Position numbers and translations under genes: made by a program
Origin: Dokdonella fugitiva
Lineage (GTDB): Bacteria > Pseudomonadota > Gammaproteobacteria > Xanthomonadales > Rhodanobacteraceae
Length of the DNA stretch: 64,000 bases
Direction of reading: 5' to 3'
Assembly: GCF_014138265.1 (NCBI RefSeq)
Contig: NZ_JACGXL010000001.1
Coordinates: forward strand, 1,327,395 to 1,391,394
The notes under the pieces: model-generated
Database searches by the model: none
Seen by the model: only the letters and a program-made list of their open reading frames with translations
What the model was told of the DNA's origin: nothing
Part shown: positions 36,746 through 46,601 of the stretch, piece after piece
Layout of the letters: each line of letters opens with the position of its first letter
Position numbering within the stretch: the stretch's first letter is position 1

Positions 36746-39700
36746 TTACGGCAGATCGAAGCCGTCGACGAAGATCGAGTCGCTCACGTCGTCGATGCAG
36801 CCCACGGCCACGTTCGCCACGTTCGCGCCCGCGACCGTGCCGCTGCCGTTGGCGACCGTGCAGGTCTGGCCGGCCGGCTGCGTGCCGACGGCCACCGCGT
36901 ACGCGGTCCCATTCGCGACCGAAGTCGGGAACATGAACGCACCGTTGGTGGACACCGGCAGGGTCTGCGAACCTGCATTGAGCGAGAGCACGAGGCCCGC
37001 GCCGGACAGGCCGCTGACGGTGCCGCCGATCGTGTAGGTCGGCGTCGCCGCGCAGGTGACCGCGACGTTGGTGACGTTCGCGCCGCTGATCGTGCCGCTG
37101 CCGTTGGCGACCGAGCAGGTCTGGCCGCTCGGCTGCGTGCCGATCGTGACCGCGTACGCCGCGCCGTTGGCGAGGCCGGTCGGGAACGTGAACGCGCCGT
37201 TCGCCGCGACGGGCAGGGTCTGCGCGCCCGCGTTGAGCGAGAGCACGAGGCCGCTGCCGGTCAGGCCGCCGACGCTGCCGCCGACCGTGTAGCTCGGCGT
37301 GCCGCCGACCGTGATCGTGTAGTCCTCCGCCTGGCCGTAGCCGTCGGTGTTGCAGGCACCCGGGTAGACCGCCGACGTCGCGTACTTCTTGATGACGCGC
37401 ATGCGCGTGGCGCCGGCAAGCGCACCCGCGGGCACCGCGATCGTACCGATCGCCTGCTTGCCGTCGGTGCCGGTCGAGTTGGTGATCGAACCGACGTTGG
37501 TGCCTTCACCCGCGTCGAACGTGCCGTTGTGGTTCCAGTCGACGTAGGCGGCGATGTAGGTCGTGTAGTTGCCGTCGGTGTTGCCTTCGACCTTGATCGA
37601 CGCATTCGAACCGGCCGCGACATTGCCGACCGTCGCGGTGAAGTCCTCGAGCGCCGGCGTGCCGTTGACGACCGGGCTGCTGGTCTTGTCGATGGCGGCG
37701 ACGAGCACGTGCGTGATCGGTTCGACGTTGCTCGGGAAGGAGACGCTGCAGTACGGCTCGGGGAACGTGACGCCGGTCGTGAACGAGAACACCTGCGACG
37801 TGCTGCTGTTGCCGCACGGGCTGTTCGAACGCACGCGCCAGTAGTAGGTCGTCTGCGGCTGCAGCGCGGTCGCGGGCGTGTAGGTCGCCGCGCTCGGCGT
37901 GCCGGTATCGACGATCGCCGTGAAGCCGGCGTCGGTCGCGATCTCGATCGTGTAGCCGACCGCGGCGGGGTCCGCGCTCCAGCTGAAGACCGGCTGGCGA
38001 GGCGTACCCGTGGAACCATCGGCAGGCAGCGTCGGCGACGGCACGCCCGGCTGGCCGGATGCGATCTGCACGTCGAACGTCGCGTCGTTGGCGACCGCAG
38101 GCACCTGGTTGTCGGTGCCGTGCACGGTGACCGTGTAGCTGCCCGCGGCCGCACCCGGCTGGGTGCCGAGCGTCAGCATCGACGTCGTGCTGCCGTTCGT
38201 CGGCGGCGTGACCGGATTCGGCGCGAACAGGCCGCCCGTGAACGCGGACGTATCGAGACCCGGCAGGCTCAGCGTGACCGTGCCGGCGTAACCGCCGAGC
38301 GAGCTCACCGAGGCCGAGATCGGGTTGATCGCGTTGCCGGCGCAGACGTACTGGGTCGTGTTCGGCAGGCCGATGCTGTAGTCCGGTGCCGGCGAGTCGG
38401 CGAAGCCGCCGACGGCCCAGACCTCGCCGCCGTTGGACAGGCGGTTGTCGGTATAGATGGCGATGATGTCGTTCATCGCCATGTCCATGCCGTTGTAGTC
38501 GCCCCACTCCATCGACGTGTTGATCTTCGGCGACGTCACGGTCGTGAGGCGGCGCGGCGGCTGCCACGTCTGCGCGCCGTCGAGCGAGACGGAGTAGTAG
38601 ACGTCGACGCCGGTGCGATTGGCGCTGTTGCGCGTGTCGTAGTACATCACGTGCACGCGGCCCCACTGGTCGACCTTCAACCATTCCTGGTAACGGTCGA
38701 CGGTCGACTGGTCCGTCGTCGGATGCGGCGTCGTCGTGGTCCACGTCGCGCCACCGTCGCGCGAATACGCGACCTGCACGCGCGCATGGTTCGCGGTCGC
38801 GCTGCTTTCATTCTCGGTGTCGTAGGTATCGGGCCACGCGACGTAGATGCTGTTGGCGTACGGGCCGTTGGAAAGATCCGCATCGGCCGAGACGTAGATG
38901 AACGCCCTGCGCGACGGCATCGACGGCAGCGGGAAGTCGAACTGCGCCTTCGTGTCGGCCACCTTCGCGCCGGCCGCGAACGAGGTGCCGCCATTGGTCG
39001 ATTTCGCCACGCGGATCTGGCGGGCGCCGCTCGAGGTCGGGAAGAAATAGTAGACGTTGCCGTCCTTGTCGCTGGCGATGTCGCTGCCGATGCCGACGAA
39101 GCCGGAATCGATCGTCAACGTCGGACCGAAGGTCGCACCCTTGTCCGTGGAGCGCACGAACTTCTGCACGTTGTTCTCGTGCCAGGAGACGTAGAGGTTG
39201 TCCTTGTACGGCGACGTGGTGGCGGAATCGACGTGCAGGTATTCCTTGTCGGAGTTGCTGCCGTTGCCGAAAGACGCGCCCTGGGTCCAGGTGACGCCGG
39301 CGTCGGTCGAACGGTAGATCGCGCCGCCCGCTGTGCCACTGTCCAGCAGCGACGTGGTGTAGGCCGTCTGGCCGTCGGTGGACCAGCCGACCGAGGGATC
39401 GCAGAAGGAATTGCTCGGCAGGTTGATCGGTCCGGTCCAGTTCGCGCCGCCGTTGGTCGAGCGCCACATGACCTGGTTGGAACCGGTGCCGTTGCTGCCG
39501 GCGATCACGATGTCGGTATTGACCGGATTGACCGCGATCGCGGTTTCTTCGTAGCCGGGCGGCGTGATCTTGACCTCGCCGCTCACGAAGCGCGGCCACG
39601 TCGCGCTCATCTCCTCGAGCTCTTCCTCGTCGTAGACCTCGAACTTGCCGTCGTCGAGGCGGGTGATGGCACGATAGACCTTGCCGTCGATCTGGAGGCC

Positions 39701-40063
39701 GCCGAACTTCGACAGGAAGACGTTGACGGCCTTGCGCGGATACTGCGCGGCCCCGCTGGTCGGCAGCGGATGGCCCTCGGCGATCGCCGCCTTGCGCGCC
39801 CACACGCGATAGAACGCAGGCAGCGGATCACGCGCCTCGGTTTCTTCCTTGGGCAGGTAGGCGAGATCGGCCGCGGTCAACGCGTAGTTGCGGTCGTCCC
39901 AGGGACCGTACTGGACCAGGCGCGCGTAGTCGACGCTCGCGTCGACGCCCTTGGCCTGATTGATGTCGATCGTGACGATGCGCGCGTGCACGGCGGCCGG
40001 CATGGCCAATGAAAGGAGTACGGCGAGCCCGGTGAAGGCCCGCAGCAGATTGCAAACTCGCAT
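36746..40063 (-). CDS. Large secreted multidomain protein with IFxDGFD tail
   Basis: A 1105-residue exported protein (signal MRVCNLLRAFTGLAVLLSLA…VHA). Residues about 140-540 form a sialidase-like propeller with Asp-box-type blades: RSTNGGANW, RSTDAGVTW, KSTNGGTSF and SRDGGATW. A fibronectin-III-like module follows (TPRQPVFSWSADPAAVGYTI), then a GEVED-type domain ending AEDYTITVGG. Two tandem 80-residue repeats cover about 925-1004 and 1010-1089. The end is DVSDSIFVDGFDLP. There is no membrane anchor or known autotransporter domain. The ATG at 40063 gives a clean signal peptide; 32 residues upstream in frame are non-conserved. Function unknown. Confidence 0.83.
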   Translation of the reverse strand: MRVCNLLRAFTGLAVLLSLAMPAAVHARIVTIDINQAKGVDASVDYARLVQYGPWDDRNYALTAADLAYLPKEETEARDPLPAFYRVWARKAAIAEGHPLPTSGAAQYPRKAVNVFLSKFGGLQIDGKVYRAITRLDDGKFEVYDEEELEEMSATWPRFVSGEVKITPPGYEETAIAVNPVNTDIVIAGSNGTGSNQVMWRSTNGGANWTGPINLPSNSFCDPSVGWSTDGQTAYTTSLLDSGTAGGAIYRSTDAGVTWTQGASFGNGSNSDKEYLHVDSATTSPYKDNLYVSWHENNVQKFVRSTDKGATFGPTLTIDSGFVGIGSDIASDKDGNVYYFFPTSSGARQIRVAKSTNGGTSFAAGAKVADTKAQFDFPLPSMPSRRAFIYVSADADLSNGPYANSIYVAWPDTYDTENESSATANHARVQVAYSRDGGATWTTTTPHPTTDQSTVDRYQEWLKVDQWGRVHVMYYDTRNSANRTGVDVYYSVSLDGAQTWQPPRRLTTVTSPKINTSMEWGDYNGMDMAMNDIIAIYTDNRLSNGGEVWAVGGFADSPAPDYSIGLPNTTQYVCAGNAINPISASVSSLGGYAGTVTLSLPGLDTSAFTGGLFAPNPVTPPTNGSTTSMLTLGTQPGAAAGSYTVTVHGTDNQVPAVANDATFDVQIASGQPGVPSPTLPADGSTGTPRQPVFSWSADPAAVGYTIEIATDAGFTAIVDTGTPSAATYTPATALQPQTTYYWRVRSNSPCGNSSTSQVFSFTTGVTFPEPYCSVSFPSNVEPITHVLVAAIDKTSSPVVNGTPALEDFTATVGNVAAGSNASIKVEGNTDGNYTTYIAAYVDWNHNGTFDAGEGTNVGSITNSTGTDGKQAIGTIAVPAGALAGATRMRVIKKYATSAVYPGACNTDGYGQAEDYTITVGGTPSYTVGGSVGGLTGSGLVLSLNAGAQTLPVAANGAFTFPTGLANGAAYAVTIGTQPSGQTCSVANGSGTISGANVTNVAVTCAATPTYTIGGTVSGLSGAGLVLSLNAGSQTLPVSTNGAFMFPTSVANGTAYAVAVGTQPAGQTCTVANGSGTVAGANVANVAVGCIDDVSDSIFVDGFDLP

Positions 40064-40311
40064 GATTTCCCCAGTGGTTCGAGCGGAAGGAGTCCAGGTG
40101 AGTACGCGCCCCGTGACGCGCCCGCCGAGGGTTCCTGCTGCGGATGGATTGCAGTACACCCGCAGGCGGAACGGGCGATCGCGGGATTACACCGGTATGC
40201 GCCCAAGGACGCAAGCACCTCGCCCGGGGACCGAGACGCAGGTCCGCCCGCGCATCGCCTGCTACGATTCGCGGCGCCCATGCATGCCAGCACCGGGAGT
40301 CCCGCAGGCCC

Positions 40312-40698
40312 ATGAATGCCGTTTCCGTGTTCGCCGTCGGCTTCGGAGCCTTCGCGGGTGCGATCGTGCGCTGGCTGCTCGGCCTCGCGCTGAACCCGCT
40401 GCTGCCGCACATCCCTCTCGGCACCCTCGCGGCGAATCTCGTCGGCGGCCTGATCATGGGCGTCGCGATGGGGCTGTTCGCGCATTTCGACAGCGTGCCG
40501 CTCGCCTGGCGCCTCGCGGTCACGACCGGCTTCCTCGGCGGGTTGACGACGTTCTCCTCGTTCTCGGCCGAGACCACGAGCCTCATGCTGCGCGCGCAGT
40601 GGGGCTGGACCGCAGCGATCATCGGCGCGCACGTGGCCGGCTCGATCGCGATGACCCTGGCCGGCTTCGGACTCGTGCGGCTGTTCCTGCGCGGTTGA
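40312..40698 (+). CDS. crcB: Fluoride ion channel CrcB/Fluc
   Basis: A 128-residue four-helix membrane protein that dimerises to expel fluoride. Diagnostic segments are GAFAGAIVRWLLG in helix 1, PLGTLAANLVGGLIMG with the conserved asparagine, and TTGFLGGLTTFSSFSAET containing the conserved GGxTTFSTF-like motif. Length is normal. The upstream 150 bases show no convincing fluoride riboswitch. TACGAT at about 40264 may be a -10. Confidence 0.94.
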   Translation: MNAVSVFAVGFGAFAGAIVRWLLGLALNPLLPHIPLGTLAANLVGGLIMGVAMGLFAHFDSVPLAWRLAVTTGFLGGLTTFSSFSAETTSLMLRAQWGWTAAIIGAHVAGSIAMTLAGFGLVRLFLRG

Positions 40699-40777
40699 CG
40701 CCCGCTGCCGGTCGGACTTGATTCAGGCGCGGCATGTCCTGATTCCGCGTCGTAACCCGTCCGCCTGCATCCGACGC

Positions 40778-41896
40778 ATGAGTACCGCCCGCGCGCAGCA
40801 ACGCATCGCTTCCCTGCTGGAAGCCGCCGGCGTGCACGTCGGCGGCGCCTCGCCCACCGACCTGCGCGTGCACGACGACCGCTTCTACGCGCGCGTGCTC
40901 GCCCACGGCTCGCTCGGCCTCGGCGAGGCGTACATGGACGGCTGGTGGGACGCCGATTCGCTCGACGGCTTCCTGTTCCGCCTGATCGATGCACGCCTGG
41001 ACGAACGCGTCGGCACGCTCGACGACGCCTGGCTGTTCCTCAAGGCGCGCATCGCCAACCCGCAGCGCGGCAAGCGCGCATACGAAGTCGGCGAACGGCA
41101 CTACGACCTCGGCAACGACCTGTTCCGCGCCATGCTCGGTCGGCGCCTCGTCTACAGCTGCGGCTACTGGACCGAGGCGAGCGGCCTCGACGCCGCGCAG
41201 CTGGCCAAGCTCGACCTCGTCTTGCGCAAGCTGCGCGTCGAGCGCGGCATGCGCGTGCTGGACATCGGTTGCGGCTGGGGCGAAGCGCTCAGGTACGCTG
41301 CCGACCGCTACGGCGTCGGCGGCGTCGGCGTGACGATCTCGCAGGAACAGGCCGAGCTGGCGGCGACGATCTGCGCGGGCCTGCCGATCGAGATCCGCGT
41401 GCAGGACTACCACGAACTCGACGAACGCTTCGACCGCATCTTCTCGATCGGCATGTTCGAGCACGTCGGCGTGAAGAACTACCGCAGCTACTTCGAGGTC
41501 GCGCGCCGCTGCCTCGCCGACGACGGCCTGTTCGTGCTGCACACGATCGGCTCGAACGTGTCGACCAACCACACCGATCCATGGATCGAGCGCTACATCT
41601 TCCCGAACTCGATGATCCCGTCGGCCGCGCAGATCACCCAGGCCGTCGAGGACCTGTTCGTGATCGAGGACTGGCACAACTTCGGCGCCGACTACGACCG
41701 CACGCTGATGGCCTGGCGCGCGAACTTCGACGCGGCGTGGCCGCGCCTGCAAGCACGCTACGACGAGCGCTTCCGCCGCATGTGGCGCTACTACCTGTCG
41801 GCGTCGGCGGCGACGTTCCGCGCGCGCCGCAACCAGCTCTGGCAGCTCGTGCTGTCGCCGCGCGGCGTGCGCGGCGGCTATCGCGCGCCGCGCTGA
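40778..41896 (+). CDS. cfa: Cyclopropane-fatty-acyl-phospholipid synthase
   Basis: Adds a methylene bridge from SAM to unsaturated acyl chains of membrane phospholipids. The 372-residue protein has the N-terminal lipid-binding part (LGLGEAYMDGWWD), then GERHYDLGNDLFRAML. The SAM site is MRVLDIGCGWGEALRYAA. EHVGVKNYRSYF and the late FGADYDRTLMAW block are typical of the family. Length is close to E. coli Cfa (382). Expressed from its own region 79 bases after crcB on the same strand. Confidence 0.95.
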   Translation: MSTARAQQRIASLLEAAGVHVGGASPTDLRVHDDRFYARVLAHGSLGLGEAYMDGWWDADSLDGFLFRLIDARLDERVGTLDDAWLFLKARIANPQRGKRAYEVGERHYDLGNDLFRAMLGRRLVYSCGYWTEASGLDAAQLAKLDLVLRKLRVERGMRVLDIGCGWGEALRYAADRYGVGGVGVTISQEQAELAATICAGLPIEIRVQDYHELDERFDRIFSIGMFEHVGVKNYRSYFEVARRCLADDGLFVLHTIGSNVSTNHTDPWIERYIFPNSMIPSAAQITQAVEDLFVIEDWHNFGADYDRTLMAWRANFDAAWPRLQARYDERFRRMWRYYLSASAATFRARRNQLWQLVLSPRGVRGGYRAPR

Positions 41897-41903
41897 CGCG
41901 CGG

Positions 41904-43439
41904 TCACTCGAAGCCGTCCTCGAAGATCACGTCGAACGCGGGCGACAGTTCGCTCGTGCGTCCACCCGCGTCGGTCGCGGTCGCGACGAACGGGATCGCG
42001 CTCACGCCCGCGGGAACGAGCAGCGTGATCGTGCGATCCTGCTGCGCGCTCGCCGCGGGATAGCTGTCCTGGGTCAGCCACGCGCCGGCGCCGCCGGCGA
42101 TGTCGGCATGGAAATCGATGCGCAGCGGATAGGCGGCGTTCGCGGTCGTGCTGTCCACGCGATAGGTGACCGTGAGCTGGTTGCCGCTCTGGCTCGCGGA
42201 GATGATCTCCGGCGCGTTCTGCACGCCGTTGCTGCCGGTATCGGCGTCGCCCGCATCGTTCGGCGTCGGCCCCGGCGCGCCGATGTCGAGGTTCGCCCGG
42301 CCGACGCCGCGGTTGTGGTGGACGCGGTTCGCGCGGCTGTCGAAGGCCTCGAGCGCCGAATTCGTGCCGGCGATGATGCCCGCGCCCGCGTTGAACGCGA
42401 TGAGGTTCGCTTCGCCGTCGCCGAACCCGCCGATCGGCAGCGCACTGCCGTCGCCGCCCTGCACCTGGATGCCGCCGCCCGACTGCGCCGCGTTCGGCTG
42501 CTCGAAGCCGTTCGGCAGCGGCTGCTGGCCGCTCCAGTCGCTGCCGATGTAGTTGCCCTTGATCTCGAACGCGCCGACCGGGCCACCGGGGCCGAAGCCT
42601 GCCCACAGGCCGATGCCGAGCGGCCGGTTGCCCGAGATCACGTTGCGCGCGGCCGCGTCGGCGCCGCCGATGCGCACTCCCGTGCGCGAACCGACGATGA
42701 TGCCACCCCAGTTGTTCGCGCTGCCGTTCGGTATCGCGAGCGTGCCGCCGGCGTCGGTGCCGATGAGGTTGCCTTCGATCACGACCGGTCCATTCGTGAA
42801 CACGCCGGCGCCGCCATTGCCGGACAGCAGGTTGCGCTGCCACGGCAACGTGCCGCCGATCTGCGCGCTGCTGAAGCCGCAGCGCACCGCGCTACCGTTG
42901 TTGCCGACCGGCGGCAATGCGCTGCCGTCGACCTGCGTGCCGATGTAGTTGCCGTACAGCGTCAGGTGCGAAGCGTCGGGCCCGCCGTTGTTGCCGACGA
43001 TCGCGTCGCCGAATCCGTGCATCGCGATGCCTTGCACCGTCAGCGCGGTCGATCCGCCCTGGATCGCGAAGCCGTAGTTGCCGTTGCCGACGAGCTCGAT
43101 CATCAGCTGCGCATCGAGGCCGCCCTGCTCGGGCGCATGGGTGTTCGGTGCGCTGCCCGGCTGGCTGTAGCCGTCGACGGTCAGCGTGCCAGTGATCGTC
43201 GGCAACACGCTCGCGAGCGCGATCACATGCGGGCCCGTACCCGGGATCGCGAACGTGATCGTGTTGCTGCCGCCCGCGGCGTTCGCGTCGGTGACCGCCT
43301 GGCGCAGCGAACCCGGGCCGCTGTCGGCGACGTTGGCGACGCTGAACATCGCGGCGTCCACGGGGCCCGTCGCACCCAGCAGCATGGCGAATGCGATCGC
43401 CGCCGATCGCTCGCGTCGTCCCACGGGTTCATTGCGCAC
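41904..43439 (-). CDS. Secreted right-handed beta-helix protein with IFxDGFE tail
   Basis: A 511-residue exported protein with a signal around AIAFAMLLGATGPVDA. After the signal comes a block (ADSGPGSLRQAVTDANAAGG) typical of secreted beta-helix proteins with CSLREA-like beginnings. Asn/Gly-rich rungs follow (LLSGNGGAGVFTNGPVVIEG, NVISGNRPLGIGLWAG), then an Ig-like C-terminal module. It ends AFDVIFEDGFE. The start is a GTG at 43439, overlapping the previous gene by 11 bases; a GTG at 43424 is an alternative. It is closely related to the C-terminal part of that upstream gene, so the pair looks like a tandem duplication. Confidence 0.82.
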   Translation of the reverse strand: MRNEPVGRRERSAAIAFAMLLGATGPVDAAMFSVANVADSGPGSLRQAVTDANAAGGSNTITFAIPGTGPHVIALASVLPTITGTLTVDGYSQPGSAPNTHAPEQGGLDAQLMIELVGNGNYGFAIQGGSTALTVQGIAMHGFGDAIVGNNGGPDASHLTLYGNYIGTQVDGSALPPVGNNGSAVRCGFSSAQIGGTLPWQRNLLSGNGGAGVFTNGPVVIEGNLIGTDAGGTLAIPNGSANNWGGIIVGSRTGVRIGGADAAARNVISGNRPLGIGLWAGFGPGGPVGAFEIKGNYIGSDWSGQQPLPNGFEQPNAAQSGGGIQVQGGDGSALPIGGFGDGEANLIAFNAGAGIIAGTNSALEAFDSRANRVHHNRGVGRANLDIGAPGPTPNDAGDADTGSNGVQNAPEIISASQSGNQLTVTYRVDSTTANAAYPLRIDFHADIAGGAGAWLTQDSYPAASAQQDRTITLLVPAGVSAIPFVATATDAGGRTSELSPAFDVIFEDGFE

Positions 43440-45897
43440 AGGTTTCGTTCTCCGCGTCGTCCACGCCGTTCCTGAAGATCACGTCGCACAGGTAGGGCGC
43501 GCTGAACGAGAATTCCGACGTGTTGCCGGCGGAATCGATGGCCGTGAGTGCAAGGCGGCGACCGGCGAGCGCCACGGTCGGGCTGTTGAACGCGATGCGG
43601 AACGTCGTGTGGCCGTTCTGCCCTGCCGGCGCACTGAAGATCGACGCGATGCCGCTGCGCAGGTAGACCTCGCCTTCCCCGTTCGGCTCGTTGTCCGCCG
43701 CCGCCGACGTGAACACCTGGATCAGGTACGAATCGGCGATCGAATCGAGCGAGCCTTCGACCCAGCCGGTGCGCTTGCCGCCGTAGGCACGCAAGATGGT
43801 CGGGTAGTTGAGGCCACGGTTCGGCAGGTTCGCGGCGTTCGCATCGGCGTCGTTGTCGTTGAGGCCGGAGCCGTCGAGGTCGATGCCGTAGAATGCGCTG
43901 GCATACACGGAGTTCGCCGACAGGCGGTTGCCCTTGCCGCTGCCGCCGACCGAGATGCCCATGTTGCCGCTGTTCCAGACCGAGTTGGCCGACACGATGT
44001 TGTCGTGCGCGTCGTTCTCGACGCGCAGGCCATGGCGCTGGTTCGGCGCGAGGTCCGAGAAGCAATGCGGCACCGGAATCGATATGCACAGGTGGTCGGT
44101 ACGGCCGATCCGGTTGTGCTCGATCGTGTTGCCGTTCGCGCCCGCGCCCGACAGCATGACGCCGTCGCTCGCGCTGTTGACGATGACGTTGTCGCGCACG
44201 ACGTTGCCGCTGGTGGTGATGCGGATGCCGGTGCCGTTGCCGGCGGCGGCCGTTTCGCTGCCGAAGGTGCCGATCAGGTTGTTGACGATCTCGTTGCCGG
44301 TCGAGGAGAAGAAGCTGATCGAACCGATCGAGATGCCGTTGCCGCTCGAGCCGGCGACGACGTTGCGCTGCACCGGCGCGTCGCCGCCGATCGACGCGGA
44401 CGTCGCGACCATCGTCAGGGCGATGCCGTTGCCGTTGCCGGGCACGGTCGTCGCGCCGACCTTGCCGCCGAACTGGTTGCCCCAGACGAGGTCGTCGGTA
44501 CCACCGCCCAGGCGCAGGCCGGAACCGGTGAAGCCGCCGATGGCGATGCCCTGCAGCCAGAACTGGGTCGACGCGGTTCCGGCGAAATCGAGACCCGTGG
44601 CGATCACGCCGTTGCCTTCGAGGATCACGCAGCGCATTGCATTGTCGCCCGTCGTATTCGTGTTGGAACGGCTGCCCGGCTGGCTCCAGGCGTCGATGCG
44701 CACGCCCTGCGTGATCGACGGCAACGCACTGGCGAGGGAGATCACCTGCGGACAGGCACCGGGTATGTCGAACGTGATGAACGAATAGTCCGGGTTCGCG
44801 TTCGCATCGAGGATCGCCTGGCGCAGTGAACCCGCGCCGCTGTCGTTCGTGTTGGTCACCGTCCGCGTCGCCGGGATCGTGTCGTCGACCTGTGCCTCGT
44901 ACGCACCGCGATCGACCGCCGAGCCGATGACGCGCGCGTGGCCATCGAGGTCCACGTCGGCCATGTAGCTGTCGGCCACGCCGCTGTTCACCGCAGGCGA
45001 GGCGGCCTGCAGGCGGAAGTTGCCGCCGGCCGCATTCACGAACAGCGGATCGGCGTCGGGCAGGTTGCTGCCCGAGCCGGCGATCTCGTGCAAGGTGACG
45101 TCCTGGTACACGTTGTACTTGAACAGCGCGTCGCCGGGTTCGTTGTCGCCGTTGCTGCAATCGTCGATGACGCGGAAATCGTCGCCGTTGTTGTTCCAGC
45201 CGATGTTGTCGATCAGTTGCACGCCGGAACTGGTGCAGATCAGCATGCCGTGGACGCTGGCGTTGCCGCTGATCGTGTTGCCGATCACGCGTGCCGAATC
45301 GACGCCGAGGATTTCCACCGCGGAATAGCCGTCCGCTGGCATCGCGCTGACCCGGTTGTTGACGAAGCGCAGGTGCACGCCCGAGACGTTCGCGCCGTAG
45401 ACGTCCGCCTTGGTACCGATGAACGCATCGTTGCGGATGCGCACGATGACGTCGTCGTCGGCGGGAATGACCAGCACTTCGTTGAACGGCGGGCCGATGT
45501 TGCGGAACGCGATACCCTCGATCCACAGGTCGTGCAGCGGATCGATGTGCACGATGCCGGCGCCGTCGGCGTCGAACACGGTGTTGTCCGGATTGACCGT
45601 GCGCACCGAGCAGTCGCTGTTGTAGCCGCCCAGCAGGAGCAGCTCGTTGAACTCGTGGGCATGGTTGCCGACGAGCGAGGTCGTGCCGATGTGGTAGGTG
45701 CCCTGCTTCAGGTGCACCGTCGTCGTCGCCTCGTCGTTGGCGGGGTCGGCCGCCTCGTTCAGCGCCGCCTGCAGCTCGGACACGCTGCCCACGCAATGCT
45801 CGTCCGCCCGCACCGGCATCGCGGCCGCGAGCAACAGGCATGCGACGAGCCATGCCGGCAGGATCAGGAGCCGACGGGCGTACGGGACGGTACTCAT
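43429..45897 (-). CDS. Secreted double beta-helix protein with IFRNG-type tail
   Basis: An 822-residue exported protein with signal peptide LLILPAWLVACLLLAAAMPVRA. The N-terminal part (about 35-365) is a polymorphic-outer-membrane-like or pectate-lyase-like beta-helix. A second module then begins with NTNDSGAGSLRQAILDANAN, matching the start of the neighbouring 41904 product. Rungs such as NVVAGSSGNGISIG and NTIEHNRIGRTDH follow. The end, YLCDVIFRNGVDDAENETCAQ, is a diverged and extended version of the IFxDGFD tail. No catalytic residues identified. The ATG at 45897 is chosen for the signal peptide; the in-frame upstream 34 residues are unlikely. Confidence 0.82.
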   Translation of the reverse strand: MSTVPYARRLLILPAWLVACLLLAAAMPVRADEHCVGSVSELQAALNEAADPANDEATTTVHLKQGTYHIGTTSLVGNHAHEFNELLLLGGYNSDCSVRTVNPDNTVFDADGAGIVHIDPLHDLWIEGIAFRNIGPPFNEVLVIPADDDVIVRIRNDAFIGTKADVYGANVSGVHLRFVNNRVSAMPADGYSAVEILGVDSARVIGNTISGNASVHGMLICTSSGVQLIDNIGWNNNGDDFRVIDDCSNGDNEPGDALFKYNVYQDVTLHEIAGSGSNLPDADPLFVNAAGGNFRLQAASPAVNSGVADSYMADVDLDGHARVIGSAVDRGAYEAQVDDTIPATRTVTNTNDSGAGSLRQAILDANANPDYSFITFDIPGACPQVISLASALPSITQGVRIDAWSQPGSRSNTNTTGDNAMRCVILEGNGVIATGLDFAGTASTQFWLQGIAIGGFTGSGLRLGGGTDDLVWGNQFGGKVGATTVPGNGNGIALTMVATSASIGGDAPVQRNVVAGSSGNGISIGSISFFSSTGNEIVNNLIGTFGSETAAAGNGTGIRITTSGNVVRDNVIVNSASDGVMLSGAGANGNTIEHNRIGRTDHLCISIPVPHCFSDLAPNQRHGLRVENDAHDNIVSANSVWNSGNMGISVGGSGKGNRLSANSVYASAFYGIDLDGSGLNDNDADANAANLPNRGLNYPTILRAYGGKRTGWVEGSLDSIADSYLIQVFTSAAADNEPNGEGEVYLRSGIASIFSAPAGQNGHTTFRIAFNSPTVALAGRRLALTAIDSAGNTSEFSFSAPYLCDVIFRNGVDDAENETCAQ

Positions 45898-46034
45898 GGT
45901 CGCGGACTCTGCGGGGGCCTGATCGAGGAAACGGATTGCGGCACGATTCCCGACGCGGCTGCGTTCCGGCCGCTGCCATGCGCTATGCTGCCGAGCCAAG
46001 GGCGCGCGAACGCGCGCAGGGGCCGGAGGACCGC

Positions 46035-46601
46035 GTGACCGATCAGGCGCCGCTCACTGAATGGCTGCGCGCGGCCGGCAGCGGCGATCGCGAGGCGGGC
46101 GGCCGCGCCTACGCCGAGATCTACGCCGAATTGCGCCGCATCGCCGCGCGCCAGCTCGGCCGCGCCGGCGCGCAGGCCACGCTGACACCGACCGCGCTCG
46201 TCAACGAAGCCTTCATCAAGCTCGCGCGCGGCCGGCTCGACTCGATCAACGACCGCCGCCATTTCTTCAACCTAGCCGCGCGCGCGATGCGCCAGACCGT
46301 GGTCGATTACGCGCGCGAGCGGCTCGCCGAGAAGCGCGGCGGCGACCTCGTCCGCACCGAGCTCGACGACGGCCTGCCCGACATGCATGCCGACGCGCAA
46401 CGCGCGCTCGCGCTCGACCAGGCGCTCGGCGTACTCGAACGCCAGGACGCCGAACTCGCCGAGACGTTCGCCTGGCGCATGTTCGGCGGGCTCACCGCGA
46501 AGCAGATCGCCGACCTGCGCGGCGTGACCGAGCGCACCGTGCATCGCGATCTCGACCTCGCGCGCAACTACCTGCGGCTCGCGCTCGGCGGCTCGCCGTG
46601 A
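46035..46601 (+). CDS. ECF sigma factor lacking acidic region 2.2 residues
   Basis: A 188-residue ECF-family sigma factor. Region 2 contains ATLTPTALVNEAFIKLARGR, followed by HFFNLAARAMRQTVVDYARER. Region 4 is MFGGLTAKQIADLRGVTERT followed by VHRDLDLARNYL. Where typical ECFs have an acidic DAED-like stretch before LVQE, this protein has TLTPTALVNE. Such loss is characteristic of ECFs activated by Thr phosphorylation, described for Vibrio EcfP with its kinase PknT. The GTG start at 46035 follows GGAGGA. Its stop overlaps the start of the kinase gene (GTGA), so the two are coupled. Confidence 0.9.
   Translation: MTDQAPLTEWLRAAGSGDREAGGRAYAEIYAELRRIAARQLGRAGAQATLTPTALVNEAFIKLARGRLDSINDRRHFFNLAARAMRQTVVDYARERLAEKRGGDLVRTELDDGLPDMHADAQRALALDQALGVLERQDAELAETFAWRMFGGLTAKQIADLRGVTERTVHRDLDLARNYLRLALGGSP

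Noticed and set aside
36482..40012. 1176-codon + strand open frame opposite the large secreted protein
   Set aside because: Arg/Asp/Val-rich shadow; the minus frame has a signal peptide, recognisable domains and a terminator.
40160..40311. Fluoride riboswitch in front of crcB
   Set aside because: Searched by eye for the crcB-motif pairing elements upstream of the start; none could be aligned convincingly.
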